Source: Alentia gelatinosa (Eukaryota; Annelida; Polychaeta; Phyllodocida; Polynoidae). From it: 64,000 bases of DNA. The first letter of the stretch is position 1; every line of letters begins with the position of its first letter. The stretch spans positions 51,256,723-51,320,722 of the forward strand of contig OX465584.1 in the NCBI GenBank assembly GCA_950022655.1, in the 5' to 3' direction. The translations under genes were made by a program, and so were the position numbers. The notes under the pieces were generated by a model. The model did no database searches. It had not been told where the DNA came from and was given only the letters and a program-made list of their open reading frames with translations. This document shows positions 1 through 11,096 of the stretch, piece after piece.

Positions 1-222
1 TGATTGAGTGTTCTGACCTGAACGGAAACTACCGGCGGATCCTGGTGACCAGCGTGCCACATCCGTACGGCCTGACGATCGCCGGAAACTACATCTACTG
101 GACGGACTGGCAGACCAAGTCCATCCACCGAGCCAACAAGGACACGGGCAGCGAGATGGTGGAGGTGCGCAAACACCTTGCCAGTCTCATGGACATCCAC
201 GCCGTGCAGATGGAGAACGTCG
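1..222 (+). CDS. LRP4: LRP4-like exon: end of penultimate YWTD propeller
   Basis: The window opens inside this exon. The frame starts at base 3 ([12 protein letters not shown]) and includes a [10 protein letters not shown] blade and the closing LMDIHAV segment typical of a propeller end. Donor GTCAGT at 223; phase 1 junction to the exon at 1204. The upstream part of the exon and all earlier exons lie outside the window. Confidence 0.9.
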
Positions 223-3200
223 GTCAGTACCTCACGTCATAGAGGGAAACTATGTCCCGGTGAAAGTAGGTCAAAGTTATGAGGTAAGGATCGAAAAATG
301 ACTGCCCCACGCCTGGTTTGGCCGAGGGGAGTATTTGTTTCGATCCGAGTAACTGTGACATATTTTCTCTGGGACTTGGTTTCTCTATTCCTATATGCCT
401 TCAAATGTCGATATAGATGAAGGCTTCTTTACCTGCGATTATCCAAGAATCCATAGCCACCCTTATTGGGAAAATTATCGGTCAACCTGGGACGAAAACC
501 TCAGCCCAGCACATGTCTAGAAAGTTTAAAGAAAAAGACCAAAGTACAAAGATGGGAATGAGCAATGGAGATGGTGTGAAAAGAATTAGCTGTCACATCA
601 ATGCTTTTTTGCTTTTTACTATTTGTGTACACTAGAGCTCGGCCTCAATCCTTTCTTTGAGAATTTCAGCAGATTCACTTTTTTGGCAATTTACAGATAG
701 CGAGTTCCAGAGCCTGGCTCCTCGCAGATAGGGGCAATTTATAGATAGAAGTGCTTCTAGTATGAACTTTTCTTCCTTATCTTGTCGCTTTAAAGGTTGT
801 ATCTATCCAACTAATTACATTCCTATGTTTAAACATTAGCACACACTTGTTAATTGTTTCTTTCTTTTAAACAAACCCACGTCGTACCGGGTACTGGGGA
901 ACTCACCCCAAAGCAAAGTCGCCCCGGGATTTCATGGACAATTCGCCCTATTTTGGAAAAGTCGCATAGTAATTTAGTATCAAATATATGTTCACTTGAA
1001 CCGGCAATATTACCATTCTCTTGTAAATGATGTTGCAACAGATCAGACAAATATATTGCAGTGATATTCTTGGTTTACACCACAAAACTCAAATAATCAG
1101 AGATATATTGTGTTTGATACAATGCAGGGAGAAATTCAAATGGAGAATAGAAATCTTAACTCTAGTTAGTTGAGTAAAGGTTTCTGGGTGGTTTGTCTTT
1201 CAGGCATAGATCGATGCGGGAAGGAAAATGGCGGCTGCAGCCATCTTTGTTTGCCCAACCCGCAGGGCTTCTCGTGCGCATGCCCGACCGGCCTGGCGCT
1301 GATGACCGACAAGAAGACGTGCCACGACTGTAAGTACGCAAAGTACCAGCGACACTTCTTTATATAGACAATAACCGATGATTTATCTTTTAACCACGAG
1401 AGATTGACGTGTAGTAATACACCAGTGATAGCGAGTGTATTTCATCGTCAACCTCCACTGCTTAACAAAGCCGACCGTCCAAAAACTATGTATTGTTGTA
1501 TTTCTTACCCATGGACATTAACGATAATTTCTATTCCTAGAAATTCGATAATGAGTTTAGAAAAGCCGTGAACCATGGTTGTGGTTTACGGCCACCAATA
1601 AACAATGGGAAGTGGTTTACTCTAGCCCCATACATTTTCAATGGGGACTTCGTAACCCATGGGTAAGAAATATGACTACACCTATTCAGTTCACAGGGAT
1701 GGAAGTTTGTACCGCGTTTACCTGCGAGGTGAGCCATTGGGGCACCCCGTGTAAAGGGACACCTTTCCAGGCAACTATTCCTTCTACTAGATGTTTGATT
1801 TAGGGGACACCGCACATATATGTATCATATATATTTATACTTTATTGTAATACTGTACCACTAAACATGGAATACATACACAATGCTGACTGGTTTAAGA
1901 TAAAAGCGGCCGTATGCTCCGAGGAACATACTATCTTTCCGTATGCACTATTTTTCCGTATGCGCCCCCGGAGCATACAACATATATCCATATGCGCCGG
2001 ATATGTCCATACACACTCCCTATGTGTTTGCTATGGACACTTTGTAATAGGTGGATTATATATAATAATACTGTAATTATGTACCACTGACCATGGAATA
2101 CACATGTATCTTGAACTATTTGTAGTCCCAGCCAAGTACCTGCTGTTCGCGACTCGGGCGAGCATTCGGCGCATCTCGATGGACACGCCGGACCAGACGG
2201 ACGTCTTCCTGCCTCTCCCCGACCTCCACAACACCATCGCGCTCGACTACGACCTGCGCACAAACAAGCTCTACTACACTGACGTCTACCTCGACGTCAT
2301 CAGGTCGGCCATCACCTCATAGCATCTCTTTTTTTCAGTTTATATTGACAGCCATCGCGCAGACGATGTTTTTCACATTAATGTCAGTTCATAATAAAAA
2401 TTGTTCTTTTAAAGCCTGTGTTCCACCTGGCCGACAATGCCAGGAGGTTGCTAAATGTGCTTATAGTGAGAAAAACACTGGCCCAGTTACTGCTGGTGGC
2501 CAACCAGCGGGTAACAGGAAGGGAACCAGCTGGAACTGGCGACAGTTAAAATATTAGGTATGGCCGGTTCTTCATGGGGTTATCTCTCTGACCTTCCACC
2601 ACCCCGGTCCCGATACGCGAGGTATAACCGGCGCTGTTTGGTGGTCGGATAGGGCGCTGTTTTTACACCTGTTTTGCGGCCAAACTGTAAAATTTCACTG
2701 GTCTGTTGGAGCACTCACTTTAATTCAGAGTTCATGCATCCCTTACAATTCGGTCTAATGTTTCATAAATGTGTTTTATTGAATAAGTATGTGTAAATTA
2801 TACATATGTGTATCCACACATGTATATTTATATGTTGCAAATGGTCGCTCATAATTGTTTCTCATACCTCGTACACAGGCGGGCTGATCTGAACGGCAGT
2901 AACATGGAGACAGTAATAGACACAGGACTGACGACGGTTGACGGCATCGCTGTCGACTGGATCGCGCAAAACGTGTACTGGACAGACACTGGGCGTAACG
3001 TCATAGAAGTGGCACGGGTCAATGGCACGTCACGGTTCATCATCATCAGTAAGGACCTCGACGAGCCCCGCGCCATCGCCCTCTTCCCCAGAAAGGGGTA
3101 AGTTACACCTACAATACTGGTGTTTTACTCATCAAAATACCAAACACAAATACAACTGACAATATACTGAAACTGAGTCTATCTAGCATTGCACCCAACA

Positions 3201-6200
3201 ATATACCAGACAAGAGTCCAACTACCATTACACCCAATAATATACCGGACAAGAGTCCATCTAGCATTACACCCAATAATATACTGAACAAGAGTCCATC
3301 TATCAGTACAACCAACAATGTACCGAACAAGAGTTCATTTAGCATTACAGCCAATGATATACCAAACAAGAGTCCATTTAGTATTACACCCAATAATATA
3401 CTGAACAAGAGTCCATCTATCAGTACAACCAACAATGTACCGAACGAGAGTCCATTTAGCATTATAGCCAATGATATACCAAACAAGAGTCCATGTAATG
3501 TATTACACCCAACAATATACTGAACATTAGTCCATCTATTAGTACACCCAACAATATACTGAACATTAGTCCATCTATCATTACCCTCTCATTATATCCA
3601 TGTTGGTGGGATCAGGTGGATGTAAGTGAGGTGACGAGGTGTCTGCTGTGTTTCAGGTTGATGTTCTGGAGTGACTGGGGCAAGTCACCGAGGATTGAGC
3701 GGGCATTTCTGGACGGCACAGGCAGAAAACTGATCGTCAGTGGAAATCTGCGTGAGTTTTATTTATAATACACTTATTCTCTGTCAATGTGCCGGATTTC
3801 TTTGTCGTCAGCCTTAGTTGTAAAGAATCAAGAATGCGTGTATGTGATGGGATACCATTGATCGTTGGGAGTGGGATTTAGATGTACAAGGTAAAAGAGA
3901 AACAATAAAGAAATCAGTGGATTAGAAGTAGAAGGTGTTGTTTACATGTTACAGGTTGGTATCATGATGTTGGATTCTAAGCGAATTGGAAGATGATCTT
4001 TACACTTTGCAGGATGGAATCACGGTCTTGGACCTTAAATGAAGTATAAGGTGTTATCCTACCCCTAATAAAAAACGCCATAGGCTTAACATGGGATTTG
4101 TTTATTTCACGGGAGTGACATAAAGTGTTGTTTATGTCACTACTTTCTGATACTGAAAAAATATGGAAATGGTAGGATAAAATCTAGATGCCACTCGTTT
4201 GAGTTTGAGCTTACTTATGCCACTCGTTTTGTTGGCTCCGTAATGTCACTCGTCTTCGACTCGTGAAATTATGGAGCCAACAAAATGCGTGGCATGAATA
4301 AGCTCAAACTCAAACTCGTGACGTCTCTTCATATTATTTACATTTTGTAGGTTGACATCACGGTCTAGGATTCTTAGTGAAGTATAATGTGTCGTTTCGA
4401 TGTTGCAGGTTGGCCTATGGTTTTAGATTCTAGATAAATGATATGCTGTTGTTTACATTTCGCAGGTTGGCCTAATGGTCTGTGTCTGGATTATGAGGCA
4501 CGGCGAATCTACTGGGCTGATGCACAGCTTGACCGAATCGCGACGTCAGATCTGAATGGTAAAAACCGGGTGACCCTAGTGGAGCGGATAGCCCACCCGT
4601 TCGGCCTCACTGTGGTGAGTACACTACCTCCTGTCACACAGGTTCTCCACTGATGGGGGCTCAGGGAGTTAGAGCAATGGACTCGTAATCACAAGACTGT
4701 GGGTTCAAGTCATTTACTACAACCACCTATCTCCTTCACCGCCAAGAGTAGTAGACTTACTATTACATTTAAGGCCAGTCCTTCTCATACCATGTCTGTA
4801 TGGTGTGGTGTGCAGCCATCTTTCTCCTTTATCTCCAGCAGTGGTAGAATTACTATTATATTTAAGGCCAGTCCTTTTCATACCACGTCTATGTAGAATG
4901 GTGTGCAGCCATCTTTCTCTTTCATCCCCAGCAGTAGTAGATATACTGCTATATCAAAGGCCAGTACTTCTCATACCATGTCTGTATGGTGTGGTGTGGT
5001 GTGCAGCCACCTTTCTCCTTCATTCCCAGCAATTGGAGACTTACTTCTGTATCAAAGACCAGTCCTTCTCATACCATGTCTGTATGGTGTGGTGTGCAGC
5101 CATCTTTCTCCTTTATCCCCAGCAGTGATAGACTTACTGTTATATCAAAGACCAGTCCTTCTCATACCATGTCTGTATGGTGTGGTGTGCAGCCACTTTC
5201 TCCTTCATCCTCAGCAGTGGTAGAGTTACTGCTGTTTCAAAGACCAGTCCTTCTCATACTATGTCTGTATGGTGTGGTGTGCAGCCACCTTTCTCCTTCA
5301 TCCTCAGCAGTGGTAGACTTACTGCTGTATCAAAGACCAGTCCTTCTCATACCATGTCTGTATGGTGTGGTGTGGTGTGCAGCCACCTTTCTCTTTTATC
5401 CCCAGCAGTTGGAGACTTACTGATATATCAAATGCCAGTTCTTATATCTTAGACACAAACGAGAAAGATAGTCACTTGACTATGGCAGCTTGGTATGAGA
5501 TGTTATTGGATTTTTGTCTCAGGATGATAAATACCTGTACTGGACAGACTGGCCGACAAGGATGATTTTGCTATAACAGATTTCCATGTGACTATGGCAG
5601 CATGGTATGATATATTATTGGGTTATGTTTCAGAATAATAAATACCTCTGCTGGACAGACTGGTAGACAAGGATGCTTTTGCTGTAACAATTTTTCATGT
5701 GACTTTATCAGTTTGGTATGAGATGTTATTGGGTTTTGTTTCAGGATAATAAATACCTTTACTGGACAGACTGGCAGACGAGGACTATAGAACGAGTCAA
5801 CAAACACACCGGCAAAGACAAGCGCACAGTGCAGAGCAACATTGAAGGTCTGATGGACATTCACATTGTGGCCCCGGGGCGTCAGACGGGTGAGTTACAC
5901 ACAAACAGCAGGGGGTCAGGAGTTAGCTCAGTGGTTAGGGCACTGGACTTGTAATCCCAAGGTTATGGGTTCGAGTACCACTGCAGCCACTCTTCTCCTT
6001 CATCCCCAGCAGTGGTAGACATACTGTTATATCTAAGGCCAGTCCTTCTCAGACCATGTTTATGTGGTGGTAAATGTGTAGAGGTGAGATTTCTACCTAA
6101 ATTCATCACACAGATTTGATCACAACCCTTGTGGTGTAAAACAACACAAACAGGTGTGCTGTGATGTATTTAGCTGACAAGGTCAACAACGTTAAGGCTC

Positions 6201-9200
6201 GATTCCATTTACCCGAATTATGTCCCGATCCTGCTTGGACCATGTTCGGTCCCCATTCGGATCAGGGTTAAAACAGACCTCGATTAGGGACGGATTGGTG
6301 ATGGGTACGAAATTCAGCCTAATATAATCACGCCTTAAGACTGAGACAAATGGAATCATATCCTGCAATCTGTAACGGGCATTATCCTCTGTAAGATTAT
6401 GTATGGGACATTATTTTGTACGGAGGATTATATAGTTAGGAGGAGGGCTAGTGAATAACCATATGATGGAGATAAAAAAAAGACTACAGTAATAAATTAT
6501 GTTTTCGGCATTACAAGAATGAATCATAAGAAAAAAGTGAAATCTAGTGAAGCTATACAAAATATAATAGCCGGTTTTTCTCTACACAAGACTCTCACTA
6601 TAGTGGGACTTCACTCTTCATGCATAGGTCTCGTTAAGTATGTCTTTATATGGGGGTGAAACACCAAACAGATCCGACAAAAATTACTTTTTAGCACGGA
6701 ATTTGCATTCTGTGCTATGGGGTGTCAAATAATATGTATAGTGAACTCTGAGTGACACTAGGTGCTGTTGGCAAAAGTTCTCTGATCTTGTCAGCAAAAC
6801 TCCTCTAATGTTGGTTGTGCAGTTACAAACCGAATAACTGAATGACTGTCTAGTCTCATTCCCTGGGAGTCAAATCGCCTCTTGCCAGTAGCAGTTGATA
6901 AAATTTGACCTGCAATACACCGTGCAGAGAACCTGTTGATACAGCTTTGAGCTGATAGATCTGCTGGCCATAATGGTACACTGTCAGTTATTTTGATTCC
7001 CTGCCTCCACATTCGAAACCAGGCTGAGCACTCAATATCATTCACAGGATACTCCTGCGGAGGTTCCCCGTCGATTCAGACAGTCTGTTGACTGCTAGTG
7101 TTGGCATTTGTCAAATTGCTATCTACAACAGGGAGCTGTTTCAAAAGTCAGGAGGGTGCTAAACGAGAGTACTTACCACCAAAGCGAGAGCTAACAATGG
7201 CACTTGAAGCGTCGCTGTCCAGTGGATATGTTGCTCGCTATTGGGTATTGGTAGCGGTTTTGCTGCCGCTTTGATTCAAAGTGCCGCTCGCTGTTGCGGC
7301 CTCTCGCTTTGAAATGCGACGTACCGCTGGCAAGACTTCACTCGACTTTTGAAACAGCTCCCTGAATTCTATCTGCCTCTTGTTATCTATGCAGTGTAAT
7401 ACGTTCCAGTATTGGGTGGTAACCAGTGATCTTGCTTGATTCAGGTACCAACCCGTGTGCTGACAACAATGGCGGATGTTCTCACCTGTGTCTGGCGCGT
7501 CCAAAGAGCTACGTCTGCGCATGCCCGACCTACCCTGACCCCTCCCCGTGCTCCACAGGTAAAGAGTCTGATTAACTTCTAAAAATACTTATGTAGTTCA
7601 TCTCAACATAGTAACTATCGTTAAATCTATAGACAAGTTTGATTATCATCTACAGTACGTCTGTAGTTCATAACAGCAGAGTAACTATTGTCAATTCTAT
7701 TAACAAATCCGAATAGTATTTTATAAAAGAGGTGTATGTCATTCTTACCAATACAGTAACTATTGTCAAATCTATCAACAAGTCTGATCTTCTACAAGAC
7801 ATATCTGTTGTACATAAGACAATAATTATTATCAAGTCTGTTAGCAAGTTTGATTAGTATCTTCTACAATGCATTAACTGTGTTGTAAAGCATGTGTTGT
7901 AACGCTTTTCCTGTGTTGTGAAACTTGAGTCAGGAAACTTTTTTTTTATTCAGGTAAGGAGACATACATATTCACCCGATATTGGGCTTGAATTATGAAG
8001 CTTGAATTGTGAAGCTCGTGTTGTGAAAGTTTTGTCGTAAAACTCGTTTGTGTTGTGAAACTGGTGTAATACAGTTTGTGTTGTGAAGCTCTGTTTTGAA
8101 ACTCACGTTGATGTTTATTCTCACAGAGCCGGGCGGGAAGGCGTGGGATGATGGAGATGCAGATGATTATGGTGATGTTAGCGTGCATTCAGGTGACGTC
8201 GGGAAAACACGCTTACAGTAAGTACTGCTCCACACTCTACATAAAACACAAATACTTCTTGTAACAACACTCAATACTTGACAAAACACACTTACAGTAA
8301 AGTGAGTGTCCCACCAACCAGGCACAAGCCCCGGCTGGCCCCCATATTGGGTTTGGTGGCAGACCTTTCATGCTACTGGCAATGACCTGCCTATTGGAAG
8401 AATATGGACACTGCTCCACCAGCACCTGCCACTCACGCCTGTTCATCTGGTGGAACACTCGCTTTTAAAATTCTACTGTTTCACGCTATACATAAAACAC
8501 AAATACTTCTTGTGGTAATCTATAATTACACTCAATACTCAACAAAACATGCTTAAAGTAATGCCTTTTGAACTCCCCTGGCGGTTTGTATACTATAAGG
8601 ATGTTTGGCAGATGCCCGACAGCGTCGAATTCCCAGCAAATCCGATGGAAGACCCCTTTACATAACGTGCGATGGCTGTGTGGTGCCATAGAGTAAATCC
8701 GGTGGAAGATGCCCTTTCCTCTTTCTAGTTTAAGGAATCATGAACATAAAAGGATAGAATGAACAAGTCTGCCATTTGAGTGGTATTATTCTCCTGTGTG
8801 TAGAATTGAACATGGGAAAGAATTTTAAAATCCTCTTAATCTTTTTTCACAGGTGTAGTGATGAAGATGCCCGGCGGGGGCGCTGCGAGCAGGCAGTGAC
8901 GTCACAGACGCAGATAATCTTCATCGTTCTGGGCGTCCTTCTGGCGTCTCTTCTTCTCGTCATTTTGATAAGTTTAATTTTGTGGCGAAGGTAAGTTTCG
9001 TCACCAGCCATCTTGGTGTACTTCGACTATTACTGTATATCTCCAAAAATAGGTGTATCTGGAATAAGAATGCAATCATTGAAAGTGTTTTTATCAAATG
9101 ACTTAAAGTCTCTGTAAGGTTCAAGTTTAAAAGGAATCATAGTTTACAAACTGCATCGACTCTTGAAATAAAGATAAATAAAAATTGAAGTAAAGACACT

Positions 9201-11096
9201 TTTAGAGCAGAGACAGGGTTGTGGTCGGACTTGAAAAGATTTGTAGATAAATATGATTTTCAATACATTTTCCAATAACCGCTAGATTATGATCCTCTCC
9301 ATATTCTTAGCTATCAATAGTAATCATTATTTCCTTTTTTTAAATTGTTCTTCAATTCTTCAGGCCATTATTAGTAATCCGACACTAGGAATTAACACTT
9401 ATTGATCCCATATAGCCCCAATTTCTAGTATAGGTCAATTACTATGTAAGGCATTATATTCATCAAGAAAATGACCTCCTGACTGTTCAGTAGATATAAC
9501 TCCTTTATTTCTACTGTATAGGGCACAGAGCGATTCCTAGTTATAGTGAACTCCGCCAGGAAATCAGGATAATTTGGGTGTGATCCATGAAGATGGCTCC
9601 ACTTCTGTGAAAGATGTACTCTTTCTAACTTAAGCCATTGATAACTGCACCTGCCACTTGGTGTTCTGTTATGGCCAGTTCATACCGTGCGTCTTTTAGG
9701 GACGAAGTCTTGGAGTAATTCACTTAATTTACTATTCACATACGATTGTTTGTTTGTATAGTTTTACGTCTCGGTAGGCTAGTTTCGTCCTTTTTAGACT
9801 GTTCACATACGATAGTACCACTGGTGGAGAACTCCTAAGAATTCACATACGATAGTAACACTGGTGGAGAACTCCTTAGACAACTTTCATTTAGTCTACT
9901 ATTCACATACGGTAATAACAATAGTATACAAACCCACGGGCCCTTTCATGTCCAATGTCGGATGGTGGTCTTGCAGGCAAGCTTGCAGGCATCCGACAAA
10001 AGCTAATTTTTTAGGTTATTGTTCCACCATTGTGCACCACCGCACTTATATCTATACTCAAGTAAACACGACGGCAGTGACTTTTGTGCAGGCCCAATTG
10101 GTTTAACTGTGATTTTCTTTCCCAGGCAGAAATGATGACTGATATTGTTGATAATGGTGTTTTTCAGACAAAGGCTACGCTTGGATATGGGGGTGGAGAC
10201 CACTTTAACCTTTTCTAACCCCACATATCACCGGTCCAGTAGTGAACACATCAGCATAGAGCGAAGGGTTAAACCGTGGAGACTCTTCAGATACGACAAA
10301 CACGAGGTAATTCTAAACCAGTTTCATATTCAGAGGAAATCCATGGTTTCATGATCAGTTTATTAATTCTTTTCCTTGTGGAAAACAAAGATGATATCAT
10401 CATATACATGTGGTCGAATATTTGTGAAATGCTACAGGGTTACATAGTTAGTGAGGCTGAATGGAATCTGTTCCATGTTGCCTTGTGACTGAATCATTCA
10501 CCGAGTTCAAAAACCGAGGTGAATATTTCCATCCTAAAGAGCAAGGAACAGATGTATTTCAGAGACACTCACTATGTCTCCTTATTATTGAATAAATGGA
10601 AATCATTATAAATGGCATTTTACAAGTTACGTGGTACAGAGTGCACGAACTATTAGTTCGTGCAGTGTGTGCACGAATGAATTCCGTAAAACTAATGCAT
10701 AAGTGTGCAACATTTGCCCATGCTGTGGCTGACACTGATGTGTGTTCTAGGTTTTCTTCGTCTTCTTAAGGCAGCAAATTCCACAAGAAAATAAAAGCTG
10801 GGTGCTTCTCTTTGGATGTCTCTGAACTAATCCAGTCTTTTTTGTTCTAGGAGCGGTTATCGATGTTAGTCTCCGGAGAAGAAAAGTTAAACAATCAAGA
10901 GGCGGCCTCCCTTCTCAAACAAAAAGACAGCAATGTCTCCCCTTCCTCTCCTTCTACCCCGCCTTCCACAGGTTTCCATGGCAACAAAAATATATACAAG
11001 GAAACCCCTGCAAAAAACATCAACGAAACAAAAACCAAGGAACCGACATGTTGTGACGAAGAGGAGGAGGAGGAGGAGAAGACATCAGATGTCTGA
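1..11096 (+). CDS. LRP4: LRP4-like receptor, 3' part (12 exons)
   Basis: Partial gene for a low-density-lipoprotein-receptor-related membrane protein. Exons: <1-222, 1204-1329, 2132-2303, 2879-3097, 3657-3751, 4466-4614, 5745-5889, 7445-7558, 8127-8217, 8853-8990, 10168-10306, 10851-11096. I placed junctions by GT/AG sites and by continuous frame and phase across each one. The order is YWTD propeller end, EGF, six-blade YWTD propeller, EGF, acidic stalk, transmembrane helix, cytoplasmic tail. This matches the C-terminal third of vertebrate LRP4, including the juxtamembrane [12 protein letters not shown] block, an NPxY-type motif (SNPTY) just after the membrane, and a class-I PDZ-type C-terminus (TSDV; vertebrate LRP4 also ends in a PDZ ligand). 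In vertebrates LRP4 is the agrin co-receptor for MuSK and modulates Wnt signalling; a shared role here is inference. LRP5/6 is less likely because those tails carry PPPSP motifs, absent here. Confidence 0.9.
1204..1329 (+). CDS. LRP4: LRP4-like exon: EGF-like module
   Basis: Encodes one EGF-like module ([15 protein letters not shown], then CACPTG and a final Cys), six cysteines in the pattern seen between LRP propellers. Acceptor tctttcag at 1196-1203, donor gtaagt at 1330. The phase 1 start completes a Gly codon from the previous exon. Confidence 0.92.
2132..2303 (+). CDS. LRP4: LRP4-like exon: start of last YWTD propeller
   Basis: Encodes the first blades of the last propeller ([15 protein letters not shown], then [12 protein letters not shown]). 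The donor GTCGGC at 2304 is weak but forced by phase: the split Arg codon is completed at 2879 to give [10 protein letters not shown], the same junction sequence as in vertebrate LRP4. Confidence 0.88.
2879..3097 (+). CDS. LRP4: LRP4-like exon: propeller blades 2-3
   Basis: Encodes [12 protein letters not shown] and the blade [18 protein letters not shown], ending [13 protein letters not shown]. Acceptor tacacag at 2872-2878, donor gtaagt at 3098. An NGT sequon lies in the blade. The intron that follows is mostly a 39-bp minisatellite. Confidence 0.92.
3115..3600 (+). repeat. 39-bp minisatellite in LRP4-like intron
   Basis: About 12 units of roughly 39 bp (consensus like caacaatatactgaacaaga followed by gtccatctagcattacac). 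A 117-bp higher-order period (three units) is visible between about 3287 and 3520. Because 39 is a multiple of three, the minus strand stays open as a repetitive hydrophobic 13-residue peptide; I treat that as a by-product. Confidence 0.9.
3657..3751 (+). CDS. LRP4: LRP4-like exon: propeller blade 4
   Basis: Short exon coding [20 protein letters not shown], a degenerate YWTD blade (FWSD). Acceptor gtttcag ends at 3656; donor gtgagt at 3752. Reading continues at 4466 as R-WPNG, the usual sequence at this propeller position. Confidence 0.9.
4055..4322. repeat. Paired-foldback element, copy 1
   Basis: First half (about 4055-4185) is a small inverted-repeat element (tatcctacccctaata ... ggtaggataaa). 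Second half (about 4192-4321) is a strong imperfect palindrome with arms of about 55 nt around the loop GTCACTCGTCTTCGACTCGTGA. The same two-part layout recurs at 13.1, 16.9 and 22.3 kb. Confidence 0.75.
4466..4614 (+). CDS. LRP4: LRP4-like exon: propeller blade 5
   Basis: Encodes [20 protein letters not shown], then [10 protein letters not shown] and HPFGLTV. Acceptor ttcgcag ends at 4465; donor gtgagt at 4615, phase 0. Similar short decayed stretches with an acceptor-like end (gttggcct, about 4407) lie just upstream in the intron. Confidence 0.92.
4650..5445 (+). repeat. tRNA-derived SINE with amplified body (about 90-bp units)
   Basis: Starts with a tRNA-like head (gagttagagcaatggactcg and a decayed B box gtgggttcaagtcatt) and continues into eight or so tandem units of about 90 bp (cagcagtggtagacttactg ... 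ccttctcataccatgtctg ... gtggtgtgcagccacctttc). The SINE at 5905 has the same body only once, so the array is an expansion of SINE body sequence. Confidence 0.8.
5518..5744 (+). repeat. Two decayed partial copies of the 5745 exon edge
   Basis: Segments of about 110 bp at 5518-5627 and 5628-5737 each repeat the acceptor region and first 40-45 nt of the functional exon (ataaatacc...tggacagactgg). Both carry disabling differences: the first drifts out of the exon after acaaggatga, the second has tggtagac, a stop. They are pseudo-exons from tandem duplication. Confidence 0.85.
5745..5889 (+). CDS. LRP4: LRP4-like exon: propeller blade 6
   Basis: Encodes [20 protein letters not shown], then the propeller-closing EGLMDIHIV and RQTG. 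Acceptor gtttcag ends at 5744; donor gtgagt at 5890. Two decayed partial copies of this exon's start lie at about 5521 and 5631; both lose the frame, so 5745 is the functional copy. Confidence 0.93.
5905..6068 (+). repeat. tRNA-derived SINE
   Basis: Head resembles a tRNA gene: A box TTAGCTCAGTGGTTAG at about 5922 and B box GGTTCGAGTACC at about 5968, with TTGTAAT in the anticodon-loop position (Thr-like). The body (cagccactcttctccttcatccccagcagtggtagac) is the unit amplified at 4740-5440. Confidence 0.82.
7131..7362. mobile_element. MITE, GGGAGCTG family, copy 1
   Basis: 232-bp non-coding element bounded by 19-bp inverted repeats GGGAGCTGTTTCAAAAGTC. Closely matches 11850-12081 over its full length. 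No transposase; superfamily not assignable from the ends alone. Confidence 0.88.
7445..7558 (+). CDS. LRP4: LRP4-like exon: second EGF-like module
   Basis: Encodes [19 protein letters not shown] and then [16 protein letters not shown], a membrane-proximal EGF module with six cysteines. Acceptor gattcag ends at 7444; donor gtaaag at 7559. Confidence 0.92.
7565..7900 (+). repeat. Imperfect tandem repeats of about 75-80 bp in intron
   Basis: Four decayed units around agtaactattgtcaaatctat and caagtctgat/caagtttgat within the intron between exons 7445-7558 and 8127-8217. No coding signal. Confidence 0.6.
8127..8217 (+). CDS. LRP4: LRP4-like exon: acidic stalk
   Basis: Short, poorly conserved linker ([19 protein letters not shown]...). 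Placed by acceptor ttctcacag (ending 8126), donor gtaagt (8218) and matching phases to exons 7445-7558 and 8853-8990. No other reading joins these neighbours in frame. Confidence 0.75.
8853..8990 (+). CDS. LRP4: LRP4-like exon: juxtamembrane and transmembrane helix
   Basis: Encodes [20 protein letters not shown], a two-Cys juxtamembrane block, then about 24 hydrophobic residues ([20 protein letters not shown]...) and the stop-transfer LWRR. Acceptor ttttcacag ends at 8852; donor gtaagt at 8991. Confidence 0.93.
10168..10306 (+). CDS. LRP4: LRP4-like exon: proximal cytoplasmic tail with NPxY
   Basis: Encodes [20 protein letters not shown], then YHRSSSEH and [20 protein letters not shown] is an NPxY-type endocytosis/PTB-binding motif placed as in LRP4. 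Acceptor gtttttcag ends at 10167; donor gtaatt at 10307, phase 0. Confidence 0.9.
10851..11096 (+). CDS. LRP4: LRP4-like terminal exon, PDZ-type C-terminus
   Basis: Starts after acceptor tttgttctag; encodes [20 protein letters not shown], then a Ser/Pro-rich stretch, two Lys/Thr-rich segments, a run of seven Glu and the terminal KTSDV. The last residues fit a class-I PDZ ligand. The final codons and TGA lie inside the first unit of the flanking minisatellite. Confidence 0.9.
   Translation, partial: ERLSMLVSGEEKLNNQEAASLLKQKDSNVSPSSPSTPPSTGFHGNKNIYKETPAKNINETKTKEPTCCDEEEEEEEKTSDV

Noticed and set aside
3109..3486. Minus-strand hydrophobic ORF of 125 codons, apparently a repeat-rich membrane protein
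   Set aside because: It is the reverse translation of the 39-bp intronic minisatellite; no independent coding signal.
4699..5565. Several overlapping plus-strand ORFs of 90-145 codons
   Set aside because: They are frames of the amplified SINE body.
5915..5990. Functional tRNA gene
   Set aside because: A and B boxes are good, but the acceptor stem does not pair and the sequence continues into a SINE body shared with another locus.
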